Source: Roseobacter fucihabitans
Lineage (GTDB): Bacteria > Pseudomonadota > Alphaproteobacteria > Rhodobacterales > Rhodobacteraceae
Assembly (NCBI RefSeq): GCF_014337925.2
Contig: NZ_CP143423.1
Location: forward strand, 4,455,920-4,519,919
Reading direction: 5' to 3'
Length of the DNA stretch: 64,000 nt
Shown here: piece after piece, positions 1 through 9,262 of the stretch
How the letters are laid out: the number at the start of each line of letters is the position of its first letter
How positions within the stretch are numbered: position 1 is the stretch's first letter
The notes under the pieces: model-generated
Databases searched by the model: none
The model's input: the letters and a program-made list of their open reading frames with translations, nothing else
Told to the model about the DNA's origin: nothing
Translations under genes and position numbers: made by a program

Positions 1-2
1 TG

Positions 3-866
3 ACCGTCGTTGGGGCCGTGGCATCGCCGGGTCGTGTGGATTTTGTTCCCGGTCTGAGCGCGCGTGCGGCGATTGGATCAGCAGGCGGCACGGCTTTGGC
101 CGGGCAAACCGAGCGGGTCGACCAACTGGCGAATTTCCGAACCCGTCAGGCTGAATTGCGTGAAACCGAAGCCTGGCTGGCGGCGGAGCTTTGGCGCATG
201 GATGTCTTATTGTCCGGCGCATCAAGCTCTTCGCCCATCGAGGGAGATTTCCAAATCGCAGCGGACCGTCTGGATGAAAAAGACATCGAAGGCCTGCGAG
301 AATTGATCGACGGCGCGCGGGGTGCCCTGGAGCGCGAGCAGCAGGACAATGAGGCGAAATTGGCGTTGACCCAAAAGCGGGTTACATTTCTTGAGACTGC
401 GTTGGAGCAGTTCACCACTGCATCAGAGATCGAAGAGGAGCGGTTGCAGGATATCCTGCAATTGTCGGATCGCGGGCTGGTGACGGCCAATGCCCTCGAT
501 AATGCCCGCGAAGGGGCGTTGAATGCCTCATCGCGGTTGCTGACAACGCAGGCGGATCTGGCTGCGGCAGAGCGCGAGTTGCAATCGCTGGTTATTGAAA
601 AGCAGGGTCTGCAAGAAGATTTCGATCAAACGCTGCGGGATGAGCGGGCCCGATTTGAGCGCGATTTTGATGAGGCCAAAGCACGCCTCAACAGCCTCAA
701 CCGCGAACTTGCCCTTGGAACGCTGACCGATGACGATGAGGTGTTGGCGGAGCTTACTTTCTTGCTGCACCGTCAGACCAGGGGTGGTGAGGTCACAATA
801 GAGATATTGCCAAGCGAGCTTCTGAAACCGGGTGATGTTATCGAGGTGCTGGTGAGCTATAATTGA
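3..866 (+). CDS. Polysaccharide export protein, C-terminal part (5' end outside window)
   Basis: The reading frame is open from the first bases, so the gene begins upstream of the window. The first visible residues (VVGAVASPGRVDFVPG, then AAIGSAGG) look like an SLBB domain of periplasmic/outer-membrane polysaccharide export proteins of the Wza group. A long Glu/Arg/Leu-rich coiled coil follows (roughly 150 residues), then a second beta-rich piece ending in PSELLKPGDVIEVLVSYN, again SLBB-like. Its role would be to form the export channel for a capsule or exopolysaccharide, consistent with the sugar-handling genes that follow on the same strand. Without the N-terminus I cannot confirm the lipoprotein signal. 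Confidence 0.75.
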   Translation, partial: TVVGAVASPGRVDFVPGLSARAAIGSAGGTALAGQTERVDQLANFRTRQAELRETEAWLAAELWRMDVLLSGASSSSPIEGDFQIAADRLDEKDIEGLRELIDGARGALEREQQDNEAKLALTQKRVTFLETALEQFTTASEIEEERLQDILQLSDRGLVTANALDNAREGALNASSRLLTTQADLAAAERELQSLVIEKQGLQEDFDQTLRDERARFERDFDEAKARLNSLNRELALGTLTDDDEVLAELTFLLHRQTRGGEVTIEILPSELLKPGDVIEVLVSYN

Positions 867-1138
867 GATCGACGGAGATTGTCCCGATTTACGTCGGGGG
901 CTTTTCAGTGGAGCGCCTGTCCAATGCCGGGCAAGATATCGGGGTGAACGGTTGACCTGAGCGGGGCCAGCGTGGTCTGCGAGAGCAAAATGGCTGCGTA
1001 TTTGTCAGCGCAGGGCGGGCGGAATCGGTCTAAAACTGCACCTTGCCACTGGAAGCTTTCGTATCAGGGTCGTATCAAAGGAGAACAGATGCCGTTCTGT
1101 CTGGCATGCGTACTCGAACCGCAGGATGAAAGCAGACG

Positions 1139-2338
1139 ATGGAGCCCAGTCTCAATACCGCGGAAATGCGACTGCATGTCGCCTTTGCCAAAACCCGTCT
1201 GACTGACGCGGAAAAGCGGGCCGCAGACGGGTTTGCACGCCAGATCACCCAGTGGGACCGGTTCATCGAAACCGCTTCGCGTAATTTCAGCCTGCCCAAT
1301 ATCCGGATGCATCTGGCGCAGATGGACCCTGACTGTGTGCCGGGCGATGTATTGAGCCAGGTGAATGATTTCGCCAACGCCTCTGCCATGCGCAACATGT
1401 TGCTGATTTCCGCGCAGCGCCGTTTCAAGGAGAACTGCATTGATCCGCTGGGAGAGATCGCAGTGTTCTTCAAGGGAATCAGCCTGGTCAGCCAGTATTA
1501 CCCGGATCTTGGGCTGCGGCCCTGCAGGGATATTGACGTGCTGGTCCGCCCCGCCTCGCTGCGCCCCATCGTGCTGCGCGCGATCGAGCAGGGGTATAAA
1601 TTTGTCGTGCCGGGTCAGGCGGATCACCCGCTCGTGGACCCGTCCGAGATTGATGCCGCCCTGCATTATCGCAATGATGCCAGCCTGCTGACGCCCGAAG
1701 GTATGGCGATTGATCTGCAGGTGAAACTCGACAAATACTCCGGTATTTTCGCCAAGGAAGACGTGTTTGCGCAGGCGGTGCCGGTCATGCTGGGTGGCAA
1801 GGAATTCCTGACCATGCCGCCGGTTTTCCTGTTCAACTACATCTGCCATCACCATGCGCGCCACGTCTGGTCGCGGCTGCATTGGCTGAGCGATCTGGAT
1901 GCGATGATCACCTCGCCGGGGTTCGACGTGGACGCGGCGGTCGCCATGGCGGAGCGTCTCAATCAGCGCGGAACGGTTGAGGCAAGCCTCGAGATGCAGC
2001 GGCTCATGTCGCCAACCGCAAGCTGGGAGGAGGCCCCTGATACCTGGCGCGGTCTTAAGTTTCTGGAACTCAGCCTGCGGAATCTCTCGGGCGATCTTGA
2101 CCTTGAAAAGAAGATTGGTTTTAGCATGAAGGGCGGCGAATTCATGTTCGATTGGCAAGCCAGCCCCCGCCTGATCCGCCGCGCGCGCTGGCAGCATTGG
2201 CGCAAGGTCATGCAGCCTACGATCCGTCAATACACCCGCTATCCTCTGCCGGGTGGGCTGCGGTGGCTTTATGTTTTCCCGCGTTTCGCGCATCTGATCG
2301 CCCGCACCCGAGACCGTGCGAGCAAAGAAACGGATTGA
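1139..2338 (+). CDS. Nucleotidyltransferase family protein (NTP_transf_5 type)
   Basis: 399 residues. The block FFKGISLVSQYYPD...RPCRDIDVLVRP is the nucleotidyltransferase signature (DxD in DIDVLV) of the uncharacterised family often found in polysaccharide loci and in lasso or other RiPP clusters. A conserved downstream patch HYRNDASLL and the HHHARHVWSRLHWLSDLDAM segment also fit that family. It would transfer a nucleotidyl group to an unknown acceptor in the cytoplasm. It lies between the export protein and a glycosyltransferase on the same strand. Whether it serves the polysaccharide or the lasso cluster on the opposite strand is not shown by the sequence. A long antisense ORF over this gene is a shadow. 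Confidence 0.75.
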   Translation: MEPSLNTAEMRLHVAFAKTRLTDAEKRAADGFARQITQWDRFIETASRNFSLPNIRMHLAQMDPDCVPGDVLSQVNDFANASAMRNMLLISAQRRFKENCIDPLGEIAVFFKGISLVSQYYPDLGLRPCRDIDVLVRPASLRPIVLRAIEQGYKFVVPGQADHPLVDPSEIDAALHYRNDASLLTPEGMAIDLQVKLDKYSGIFAKEDVFAQAVPVMLGGKEFLTMPPVFLFNYICHHHARHVWSRLHWLSDLDAMITSPGFDVDAAVAMAERLNQRGTVEASLEMQRLMSPTASWEEAPDTWRGLKFLELSLRNLSGDLDLEKKIGFSMKGGEFMFDWQASPRLIRRARWQHWRKVMQPTIRQYTRYPLPGGLRWLYVFPRFAHLIARTRDRASKETD

Positions 2339-2425
2339 GCCGGAACCGCCTCGCCGGTGCGGGGCCGTAACGTCAATCCGCAAAACCACCTTTGATATGA
2401 ACCAAGATTGACGAAAGACCTCCCG

Positions 2426-3550
2426 ATGCCGGACCCTTTGAATATCGCGCTTGTGCTTGAAACCTCCGGCGGGGGATCGGGGCGTCATGTCCTGGATTTG
2501 GCGGAGGGCCTTGCGGAGCTGGGCCATCGCGTGACGGTGATCTGGTCGCCGGTCCGCGCCCAGGATGATTTTCGCACGCAATTGATGGCGCTGGACAAGG
2601 TTGCGAACCTGCCGCTGGAAATGCACCGCGCGGTGGGTCTGGCCGATTACTCCAGCCTGCGCGCCCTGGCGGGGTTGCTGCGAACGCAAGGGCCGTTTGA
2701 TGTTCTGCATGGCCATAGTTCCAAGGCGGGTGCGCTTGTTCGGCTGTTACCACGTGCGATTCCCGGCGCGCGTATCTACACGCCCCATGCCTTTCGCACG
2801 ATGGACCCGACAATGGGCGCGCGCGGGGTCAGGGTCTATGGCACCATCGAACGCCTGCTGGCCGGGCGCGCCGACCGGATCATCGCTGTCAGCGCGGCGG
2901 AAAAAACCCATGCCATCGGCCTCGGGATCAACCCGGCGAAGCTGACGACCGTGGTGAATGGTGCCAGCTTACCGCCCGGTGCAGATCGAGAAAAAGCGCG
3001 TGATGTTATGGGCTTGACCCAAGAAGATGTCGCGGTGGGTTTCATTGGTCGGCTTGATGACCAGAAAGCCCCGCTTCGGTTTGTACAAGCGGTCCATTTG
3101 GCCGCACAGACATTCCCGAACCTGCGCGGCGTCGTTATTGGGGACGGGCATCTGCGCGCCGCCTGCGAAGCGCAAAACGGTGGAGATACCGTTCGGTTTC
3201 TGGGTTGGCAGGATGGACCGGCGCTGTTCCCCGGTCTCGACGTTTTTTGCATGACAAGCCATTATGAGGCCATGCCCTATACGTTGATCGAGGCCTTGCA
3301 TGCCGGTGTGCCGATTGTGACGACCAGGGTGGGCGGCGTTGAGGAAACCGTGTGTGAGGGTAAAAACGGCTTCGTGTTAAGCGCCGATTGCACAGCCGAA
3401 GACCTGGCGGAGCGTTTGGCGGGCCTGGCCGAAAACGCCAAGCTGCGCGCGGAGTTTGGCGCGGTGTCGCGGGCATTAGCGCGCGATCGGACGGTGGAAA
3501 CAATGGTCAGGGAAACGATCGCGGTCTACGATGCCGCCCGCCACCCCTAA
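2426..3550 (+). CDS. Glycosyltransferase family 4 protein
   Basis: 374 residues from ATG 2426 (a TTG six codons upstream is less likely). Two Rossmann-like halves: the N-terminal part starts with PLNIALVLETSGGGSGRHV, and the C-terminal donor-binding half has GFIGRLDDQKAP, a GDG turn and the GT4 motif SHYEAMPYTLIEALHAGVPI with the E-x7-E pair. This is a cytoplasmic or membrane-associated retaining glycosyltransferase that adds a sugar from a nucleotide-sugar donor. It follows the nucleotidyltransferase by 87 bases on the same strand and probably acts in the same surface-polysaccharide pathway. The acceptor cannot be inferred. Confidence 0.88.
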   Translation: MPDPLNIALVLETSGGGSGRHVLDLAEGLAELGHRVTVIWSPVRAQDDFRTQLMALDKVANLPLEMHRAVGLADYSSLRALAGLLRTQGPFDVLHGHSSKAGALVRLLPRAIPGARIYTPHAFRTMDPTMGARGVRVYGTIERLLAGRADRIIAVSAAEKTHAIGLGINPAKLTTVVNGASLPPGADREKARDVMGLTQEDVAVGFIGRLDDQKAPLRFVQAVHLAAQTFPNLRGVVIGDGHLRAACEAQNGGDTVRFLGWQDGPALFPGLDVFCMTSHYEAMPYTLIEALHAGVPIVTTRVGGVEETVCEGKNGFVLSADCTAEDLAERLAGLAENAKLRAEFGAVSRALARDRTVETMVRETIAVYDAARHP

Positions 3551-3603
3551 AGAAGATCGCGCAGGGTGCTGCGCGACCTTTTGATGTCAAAACTCTCCAA
3601 TTG

Positions 3604-5991
3604 TTAGGTCGCGGTGACGGAATACGCGCCTGCTTTGGGGGCTGCGCCCCGCGCCAGCCCGCTGATGTCCGTCGCAAACGGCCCGCTCGTATGGGCGGCG
3701 TTCACCACCGCGCTCACCGGGGATCCGGGCGATAGTGACAGATCTGGTGGCGTTGCCTTTGGACCTACAAAGAGGGGATCTACGCCGATCGCGTTGCTGT
3801 GCACGCTAAAGCCCGGTTTTCCGTCAAAGGTATTAATAGTGCGCACTGCCGCCGTATCGTTCCAGACGATATTACCGGTGAAATCGAAATCGCTCACAAC
3901 GCCCGCCGCTTCGAATTCGGGATCAGACCAGCCAGACAGGTTCAGGTCCCGACCGCTCTCCATCCGGTTTGCGTTATAGACGGTGTTGAAGCGGATCCGG
4001 ATATTGGAGATTATCCCGTTCGGCCCGTCCTTTTGAGGGTGACGCTGGCAATAAATGCCGGCGGCTTGCGTGTCCCAGACCAGATTGTTGTAGACATCGA
4101 TATTGGCCAAGGTTTGAACGAATTCGCCGATGCCTTGCTGCGCGGTGAATGTATCGTATGGCACCGAAGTAGATCCGGCTTCACGCGCGAGCACGATGCC
4201 AAGATGACAGGCCCAGACCTGGTTATTATAAATCGCCACGTCTTCGACATAACGCCGCCCGGAATCCAGATAGATGCCATATCTTTTGACGTTCCAGACC
4301 CGGTTGCCGTAAATCGCGCCGCCCTTGACGCCTGCCTTGTAGTCAATCCCGTATTGGCGCGTGTCATGCACATCGTTGAACCGGGTGATGATGTTGCTGC
4401 ACCCGCTGGTGACGCTGATACATTCGTCCACGCCGCCGGGAACGCCCTGGTTATTCGTGATGTTGTTGTTGTAGCGCGTGATCACGTTGCTGGCGGAGCA
4501 GTCGTTGTTCTCAATCAGTATATCATCCGTGCGCATCTTGGTGTCGGATGTCTCCGCAAGGGGCAGAAGGGTGTCTGAATTCTGGCCGTTAATTGCGATG
4601 CTGGAAGAGCCGGTGTTGTAGATTTGGTTGTCCGCAACCACGTGGTGACCGTGTTGCTTGCCCGGTGTCCCGATCACGAAGATGCCAGCCCGCCAAACGT
4701 TACGAATTGTCAGATTGCGAATGTGGACGTGATCCTGCGCGCGCATATAGATGCCGTCGCGCGTTTCTTCGGATTGCACCTCTGGTGCGCCAAAAACAGA
4801 ATTGCCATCGATTGTCCCGCTCGGCGGGGTCAGATCACCCTCGATAATAGCAAGATGCTCTTCGCCAGGTAGAGTGTTGATTGTGATGGGGTTGCTGACT
4901 GTGCCGCTGGCCGTGATTGCAAAAGGGGAATACACACCGGGACGCAGGTAGATCGTATCACCCGGCAAAGCCGCCGCAAGGGCCCCTTTCGGCGTGGCAA
5001 AAGGCGAGCCAAATGCGCCCGAACCGCTGTTGTCATCGCCCCAGGGAGCGACATAGAGAACGAGGGGATCGGCGGTATAAACGGTACGGCGGGACCGCGC
5101 GCTGCCAGAGGCCACATCCATTTGGATTTGACGTCCAGAGACACCACCCGCTTTGCGGCAGGAAAAATACCCAAAAACCGCATCCCCCACAAGACGCGCA
5201 ACGGCTTTCGTGGCATCGTTCTGTGCGGTCAATGTCACCGCGTGATGCCCGACATCTGTGGGCAATCGCGTGAAGGGAAATGGCGCACCGGCGTCGGGCG
5301 GCGTGAACAGCCTCAGATCGCTGCCAGCACCCTTGATTTCATAGCGCAGCGTATAGGCGGTGCCAGTCTCCAGTGGTGAGGTAAGCGCGGAAATCGCGAT
5401 CCCGTCACCGCGAATATGGCCGGGTTCACGGTTTTGAACCAATTCCGGATGTGCGGTACCGGCGGGAAGGTTCATGCCCCATTCCGCTTTGCGACATGAA
5501 ATAGAGCCAAAGGTCAAATCACCGTTCACGCGCAGAATTGCGTTGGTATCAGTGTCTTCTGCTACGACGAGAATTTTGTGACGCCCCAGCGTATGCCCTG
5601 TGACGGTCGAGTATGGAAAAGGCGATCCACCGCCTTCGGGAAAGAATAAGCCCGCCGTGCCGCCATCCGCGATGATATCATAGGACACCAGATAAAGCGC
5701 GCCAACCTCGAGCGGCTCGATCAGGGCCGAGACGACTTTCCCATTGCCAGTGACGCGCCCGGGCGTTGGATTAGCCGCAAGCTGGGGGCTGCTGGCGTCC
5801 ACGACATCCTCCAGGAAGGACTGCCCATCAATGCTGAGAACATTGAGGGCCAGTTCATCCATAGAGCCTGATGGAATCCGCTGCATTTTCAACTTGAACT
5901 TGGTGTCAGAAAGATATGTGCTCACCCCCAGCGACCGGGCCCGGCTCGGAGCACCGCCGGCAACTGCGCCGATTGTGAAAGCGCCCATCAT
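3604..5991 (-). CDS. Right-handed parallel beta-helix protein; probable spike fibre (GhsA-like)
   Basis: 795 residues. The N-terminal third has two related modules that both contain a GDG(I)-ISAL / ETG-YTLRYEIK pattern and end in FG(S/Y)(I/F)SCRKA, about residues 60-180 and 180-285. A pectate-lyase-like beta-helix follows: LYVAPWGDDNSGSG, PGDTIYLRPGVYS, then many coils with the N-x-I-x-x-N pattern (HHVVADNQIYNTGSSSIAIN, RFNDVHDTRQYGIDY). The start overlaps the stop of the upstream spike-base gene by one base (TGATG), so the two are translationally coupled. In Rhodobacter capsulatus the spike base and the gene after it form head spikes that bind cell-surface polysaccharide. By that analogy I infer a polysaccharide-binding or -cleaving spike fibre. 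A free secreted polysaccharide lyase is the alternative. Confidence 0.7.
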   Translation of the reverse strand: MMGAFTIGAVAGGAPSRARSLGVSTYLSDTKFKLKMQRIPSGSMDELALNVLSIDGQSFLEDVVDASSPQLAANPTPGRVTGNGKVVSALIEPLEVGALYLVSYDIIADGGTAGLFFPEGGGSPFPYSTVTGHTLGRHKILVVAEDTDTNAILRVNGDLTFGSISCRKAEWGMNLPAGTAHPELVQNREPGHIRGDGIAISALTSPLETGTAYTLRYEIKGAGSDLRLFTPPDAGAPFPFTRLPTDVGHHAVTLTAQNDATKAVARLVGDAVFGYFSCRKAGGVSGRQIQMDVASGSARSRRTVYTADPLVLYVAPWGDDNSGSGAFGSPFATPKGALAAALPGDTIYLRPGVYSPFAITASGTVSNPITINTLPGEEHLAIIEGDLTPPSGTIDGNSVFGAPEVQSEETRDGIYMRAQDHVHIRNLTIRNVWRAGIFVIGTPGKQHGHHVVADNQIYNTGSSSIAINGQNSDTLLPLAETSDTKMRTDDILIENNDCSASNVITRYNNNITNNQGVPGGVDECISVTSGCSNIITRFNDVHDTRQYGIDYKAGVKGGAIYGNRVWNVKRYGIYLDSGRRYVEDVAIYNNQVWACHLGIVLAREAGSTSVPYDTFTAQQGIGEFVQTLANIDVYNNLVWDTQAAGIYCQRHPQKDGPNGIISNIRIRFNTVYNANRMESGRDLNLSGWSDPEFEAAGVVSDFDFTGNIVWNDTAAVRTINTFDGKPGFSVHSNAIGVDPLFVGPKATPPDLSLSPGSPVSAVVNAAHTSGPFATDISGLARGAAPKAGAYSVTAT

Positions 5992-6254
5992 CAGTAAAGC
6001 CCCACGATCCCGGAGGCCGTTGTGCCGGTTGTATGCACCTGCTTACAGCGCAGCGGATACATCATGCCCGGTTGCACGGCGGTCAATGTGACGGTCTGGC
6101 CATGGGCCATGGTGACGGTCAGGTTGCCCTCACCACCGACGTATAAAGCGCGCGTGACATGGGTCAGCGGTGCAGTGTCATCTGGGGAGATTTGAAAGGC
6201 ACCGAAGGCAGGTGCGTTGAGACCGGGGCTGTGGCGTTCAAATGGATCAGACAT
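5991..6254 (-). CDS. Spike base protein, RCAP_Rcc01079 family (GhsB-like)
   Basis: 87 residues from ATG 6254 (GTG 6260 is an alternative). The protein has the family layout DPF-x-RHSPGLNAPAFGAF-I-PDDTAPL-HVTRALYVGGEGNLTV, a short hydrophobic beta segment, then PLR-KQVHTTGTTASGIVGLY. This is the small spike-base family of gene transfer agents and phages. Its partner directly downstream is a beta-helix protein with a one-base overlap. No other GTA or phage structural genes are in the window, so the pair is an isolated spike module, as in R. capsulatus where these genes lie away from the main GTA cluster. Confidence 0.8.
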   Translation of the reverse strand: MSDPFERHSPGLNAPAFGAFQISPDDTAPLTHVTRALYVGGEGNLTVTMAHGQTVTLTAVQPGMMYPLRCKQVHTTGTTASGIVGLY

Positions 6255-6446
6255 GTTCACTCTTTTTTTCAGGAAGGTTGACGTATTCGGCGCTCAGTTA
6301 TGAACAAATGAACCTTGTCAAACCGCCAAGATGTCGGGCGGCCCCTTAAGAGTTTTTTGAGATTTGAAAGGACAAAAATACCGATACCGCGCGCGTTCAG
6401 ACGCTGTATTGGATCGGTTCGCCGTCAAAAGGTGGCGGTGGGTCGG

Positions 6447-7379
6447 TTATCCGGCGGGATCAAAGATCCGTTCAATGACCTCACAAAGCGCGTTGAGCTG
6501 CGATAAATCCGCCGGTACCATCAGATCATAGACCGGCGCATTGGCGACCACCGCGCCACAGCGTTTCAGGTGCAATCCCAGGTGTTCGCGGCCCAGACGG
6601 GTTTCGCCGTATCGCGCCATGAAAGTATAGCGCATGACCATCTGGAGCGCCTCATGGGCGGGGCGGGGGATCACGCTTGGGCTTATGACATCCGCGCTGC
6701 GCCGCAGGACAAAAAGCCCGCCCATCGGTACGGGATGCGTGGCGAGCGGTGTGGGCATGCGCTTTTGTACCTTTTGCACGCTGGGGTGGATCAGCCGATC
6801 CCCTTCATCCGCTTTGAGCGCGAGGGCTTCAACGGTGTCGGGCCAGAGTTTCATGCTGGAAAATCCCGGCCAGACCACTGGGGCGGGCACCTCGGTCAGC
6901 GTGCGATCCACCGCCACCAGATCATCCGTGATTGGCACATGCCCGCGCGCCAGGAGGGCCGCATTGGTGGTGGATTTTCCGGCACCCTTATCGCCCAAAA
7001 ACAGGGCAGCGCGGTTATTCACTGAAACGGCGCTGGCGTGCAGGCAGAGGATGCCACGCCTCTCGAGTACCAGCGAGATCACCAGCCCCAGAAAAGCCTG
7101 CGACAGCAGATGATCCGACACGCCCTCCTGGGGTTCGACCAGAACCGTGTTTGGGTCCTCAATGATGAATGTGCCAACGGCTTTCCAGTGCAGGAATTGG
7201 CGTTCCGGCTGGATATCGAAATAGGGGTCAAAGGCCGGTGGCGCGTCGGGATGAATGCCTGCCCGGCGCTTGACCTTTAGGGTGTTCGCATGCGCCACAG
7301 GCGGAATCGGATCGAGCACATCGAACATAAACTCAGAGGCAAGCGTCAGCCCGAATACTGAATAATAATGCTGTGTCAT
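6447..7379 (-). CDS. HPr kinase/phosphorylase-like lasso peptide kinase
   Basis: 310 residues. The P-loop is LGDKGAGKST (residues about 128-137), preceded by LHASAVSVN and followed by GHVPITDDLVAVD, the arrangement of the truncated HPr-kinase family that accompanies RiPP clusters. It is the last gene of the lasso operon, and its start overlaps the stop of the synthetase gene by one base (TGATG). Characterised members from Bacillales lasso clusters (paeninodin type) phosphorylate the C-terminal Ser of the precursor. The precursor here also ends in Ser, so I infer the same job. There is no HPr or PTS gene nearby to suggest a carbon-regulation role. Confidence 0.82.
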   Translation of the reverse strand: MTQHYYSVFGLTLASEFMFDVLDPIPPVAHANTLKVKRRAGIHPDAPPAFDPYFDIQPERQFLHWKAVGTFIIEDPNTVLVEPQEGVSDHLLSQAFLGLVISLVLERRGILCLHASAVSVNNRAALFLGDKGAGKSTTNAALLARGHVPITDDLVAVDRTLTEVPAPVVWPGFSSMKLWPDTVEALALKADEGDRLIHPSVQKVQKRMPTPLATHPVPMGGLFVLRRSADVISPSVIPRPAHEALQMVMRYTFMARYGETRLGREHLGLHLKRCGAVVANAPVYDLMVPADLSQLNALCEVIERIFDPAG

Positions 7380-9262
7380 CAGATCAGCACTCCTTTGGTT
7401 TGTGCATCGCGCCAGTGCTCAAAAGCGGCGACCCAGTGGAGCAGCACGGCCAGCCGCCAGAGCGCGCGGATCGCGGCCACGTCGGTTATGTCGCCTGCGA
7501 TGACCTGCGCCCGTAGCTGTTCGGCCTGCGCAATATCCACGAAATCAGCGAGAGATGCGAAAACACTTGCATCTTTATCACGATAAAACGCCAGGACGGT
7601 ATCCCCCAACTCCTTGCCGAACTCTGCCTTATCCGCGCGCAGGCGGATTTTATCGGGCAAAAGGCCCTGCATGGCCTCTCGCAGCGCCCACCGGCTGCGC
7701 CCGTCGCGCAGTTTCATATCCGCCGGGAAAGACAGGCAGAGCGCCAGAACACGCCGGTTCAAAAACGGGTAGCGCGGCAGAACCCCCGCGGCGGTGGCAG
7801 AGCGGTGCAGAACTTCAAAAGAGTGAATGATCAGCGGATCGGTCAGGGATTTCAAATGTGTGATGGTCGCGGCATTCTGGAAATCCGCCTTGGTCTTGAG
7901 AACCGGATCGGGCCTGTAGCGCGTTTCCGCATTTACCTGTTTGCGCAGATCGGGTGCAATGAGAGCCGTGACACTGCCGGACCAATTCGACACCAGCCTG
8001 TGCTGTGACAAGAGGCGGGCGATCTTCATCAGGACCCGGCGCAGCGGATGTCTTGGCCGCAACCCGCCATATCGCGCGATATTGCTTGCCACCAGTGCCA
8101 ATAGCGGGACGCCGTGCACTTGCGCAGCACCGCGGGCTTCGCGGAACAGTGATGCGAAACGCCGCGCGGCTGCAAGTTCCACAAGACGGCCATAGCCATG
8201 CGAAATCGCTTCGTCACCGCCATGCCCATCGATCAGCACATCGATGTTCAAGCCGCGTGCTTCGGTATATATCTGCCTGCTTTTCGGCAAACCGGGGGCG
8301 AGAAAAAGATCCATCTGTTCGGTAACAACCGATCCCAAGGTCTCAAGCGGGGTTCCAGCGGTGATCGGAATTTTGTGAGGCAGCGTTTTGAACGCCGCAT
8401 TTGCCACATCGATATAGGGCGTTTCATCATAGGTTTTGTCGGACCCATAGACGAAGGACAGGGTTTGAAAATCGGGCATCCGCTCTGCGGCCAACCCCGC
8501 CAGCGCGGAAGAATCAAGCCCACCGCTGAGCATCGCGCCTGATTTTACATCGGGGCGCAGACAGGCCGCCGTAGCCTCAGAGAGAGCAGCGCGCAGATCG
8601 CCCGGTGCATTTGTGCCACCATAAGCGTGTGGTATGTCCATCTGCCAGTAACGATCGACCGCTACCCCGGTGGATGTCGGTCGCAGCGCATGGGCAGGAG
8701 GCAGACGCAGGAGCGCATCAAAGGCCGTCTGCGCCAGATCAATTTCCTCACCCTGGATGAAATCCGCAATACGCAGCGGACAAGGATCAAGGTCCATGCC
8801 GGCAAGATGCATGCAAGCGCGCAGATCAGAAGCACAGCTCAAAGCCCCATTCTGCACGGAGTAATAGAGCGGATAGAGGCCGATCTGATCGCGATAGGCC
8901 TCAAAGGCACCTGTTTTCAGGTCTATAAAAACAACCGAAAAGGACCCGGCGACCGCTACGGCAAACTCTGGGCCATCGGCCAGGCGCAACTCTAGCAGAA
9001 GCTGCAAGTCCGACTGCGTGCTACCATGGGTCAACCCAAGGCGGGTTTCTACGGCACCGCGATCTTCCAGAAACACCAAACCAACGGCGCTCCAATCCGC
9101 GCTCTGGCAGGTCTCTGCGGCACCGCAGATCGCAACATCCACTCCGGGCCTTGGTGTTCGAACGTCCCAACGGTGATCGGCCATCCGTATCAGGCGCGCC
9201 GGTACGATCGGGGGCGGTGTGGCACCGGCCAGAGGTATCCGGACAGCAAAGGCGTGTGTCAT
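7379..9262 (-). CDS. Lasso peptide macrolactam synthetase (asparagine synthase-like, C protein)
   Basis: 627 residues, asparagine-synthetase B fold. The C-terminal synthetase half has the PP-loop SGGLDSSA (residues about 246-253) and the downstream LIDGHGGDE motif. The N-terminal class-II amidotransferase-like half lacks a Cys next to the initiator Met, so it should not hydrolyse glutamine, as in lasso cyclases. The enzyme would adenylate the side-chain carboxylate of core Asp9 and close the ring on the N-terminal amine of Gly1. The start overlaps the stop of the B2 gene (ATGA) and its stop overlaps the kinase start, so the operon is tightly coupled. An ordinary asparagine synthetase is unlikely in this context. 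Confidence 0.88.
   Translation of the reverse strand: MTHAFAVRIPLAGATPPPIVPARLIRMADHRWDVRTPRPGVDVAICGAAETCQSADWSAVGLVFLEDRGAVETRLGLTHGSTQSDLQLLLELRLADGPEFAVAVAGSFSVVFIDLKTGAFEAYRDQIGLYPLYYSVQNGALSCASDLRACMHLAGMDLDPCPLRIADFIQGEEIDLAQTAFDALLRLPPAHALRPTSTGVAVDRYWQMDIPHAYGGTNAPGDLRAALSEATAACLRPDVKSGAMLSGGLDSSALAGLAAERMPDFQTLSFVYGSDKTYDETPYIDVANAAFKTLPHKIPITAGTPLETLGSVVTEQMDLFLAPGLPKSRQIYTEARGLNIDVLIDGHGGDEAISHGYGRLVELAAARRFASLFREARGAAQVHGVPLLALVASNIARYGGLRPRHPLRRVLMKIARLLSQHRLVSNWSGSVTALIAPDLRKQVNAETRYRPDPVLKTKADFQNAATITHLKSLTDPLIIHSFEVLHRSATAAGVLPRYPFLNRRVLALCLSFPADMKLRDGRSRWALREAMQGLLPDKIRLRADKAEFGKELGDTVLAFYRDKDASVFASLADFVDIAQAEQLRAQVIAGDITDVAAIRALWRLAVLLHWVAAFEHWRDAQTKGVLI

Noticed and set aside
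1064..2716. 550-codon open frame on the minus strand
   Set aside because: It is antisense to two well-supported genes (nucleotidyltransferase and glycosyltransferase). Its composition is Arg/His/Gln-rich, as expected for a shadow in GC-rich DNA, and it has no domain.
6295..6321. Sigma-70 promoter upstream of the spike-base gene
   Set aside because: A good TTGACA exists on the minus strand, but the nearest -10-like sequence is only 13-15 bases away, so I did not call it.
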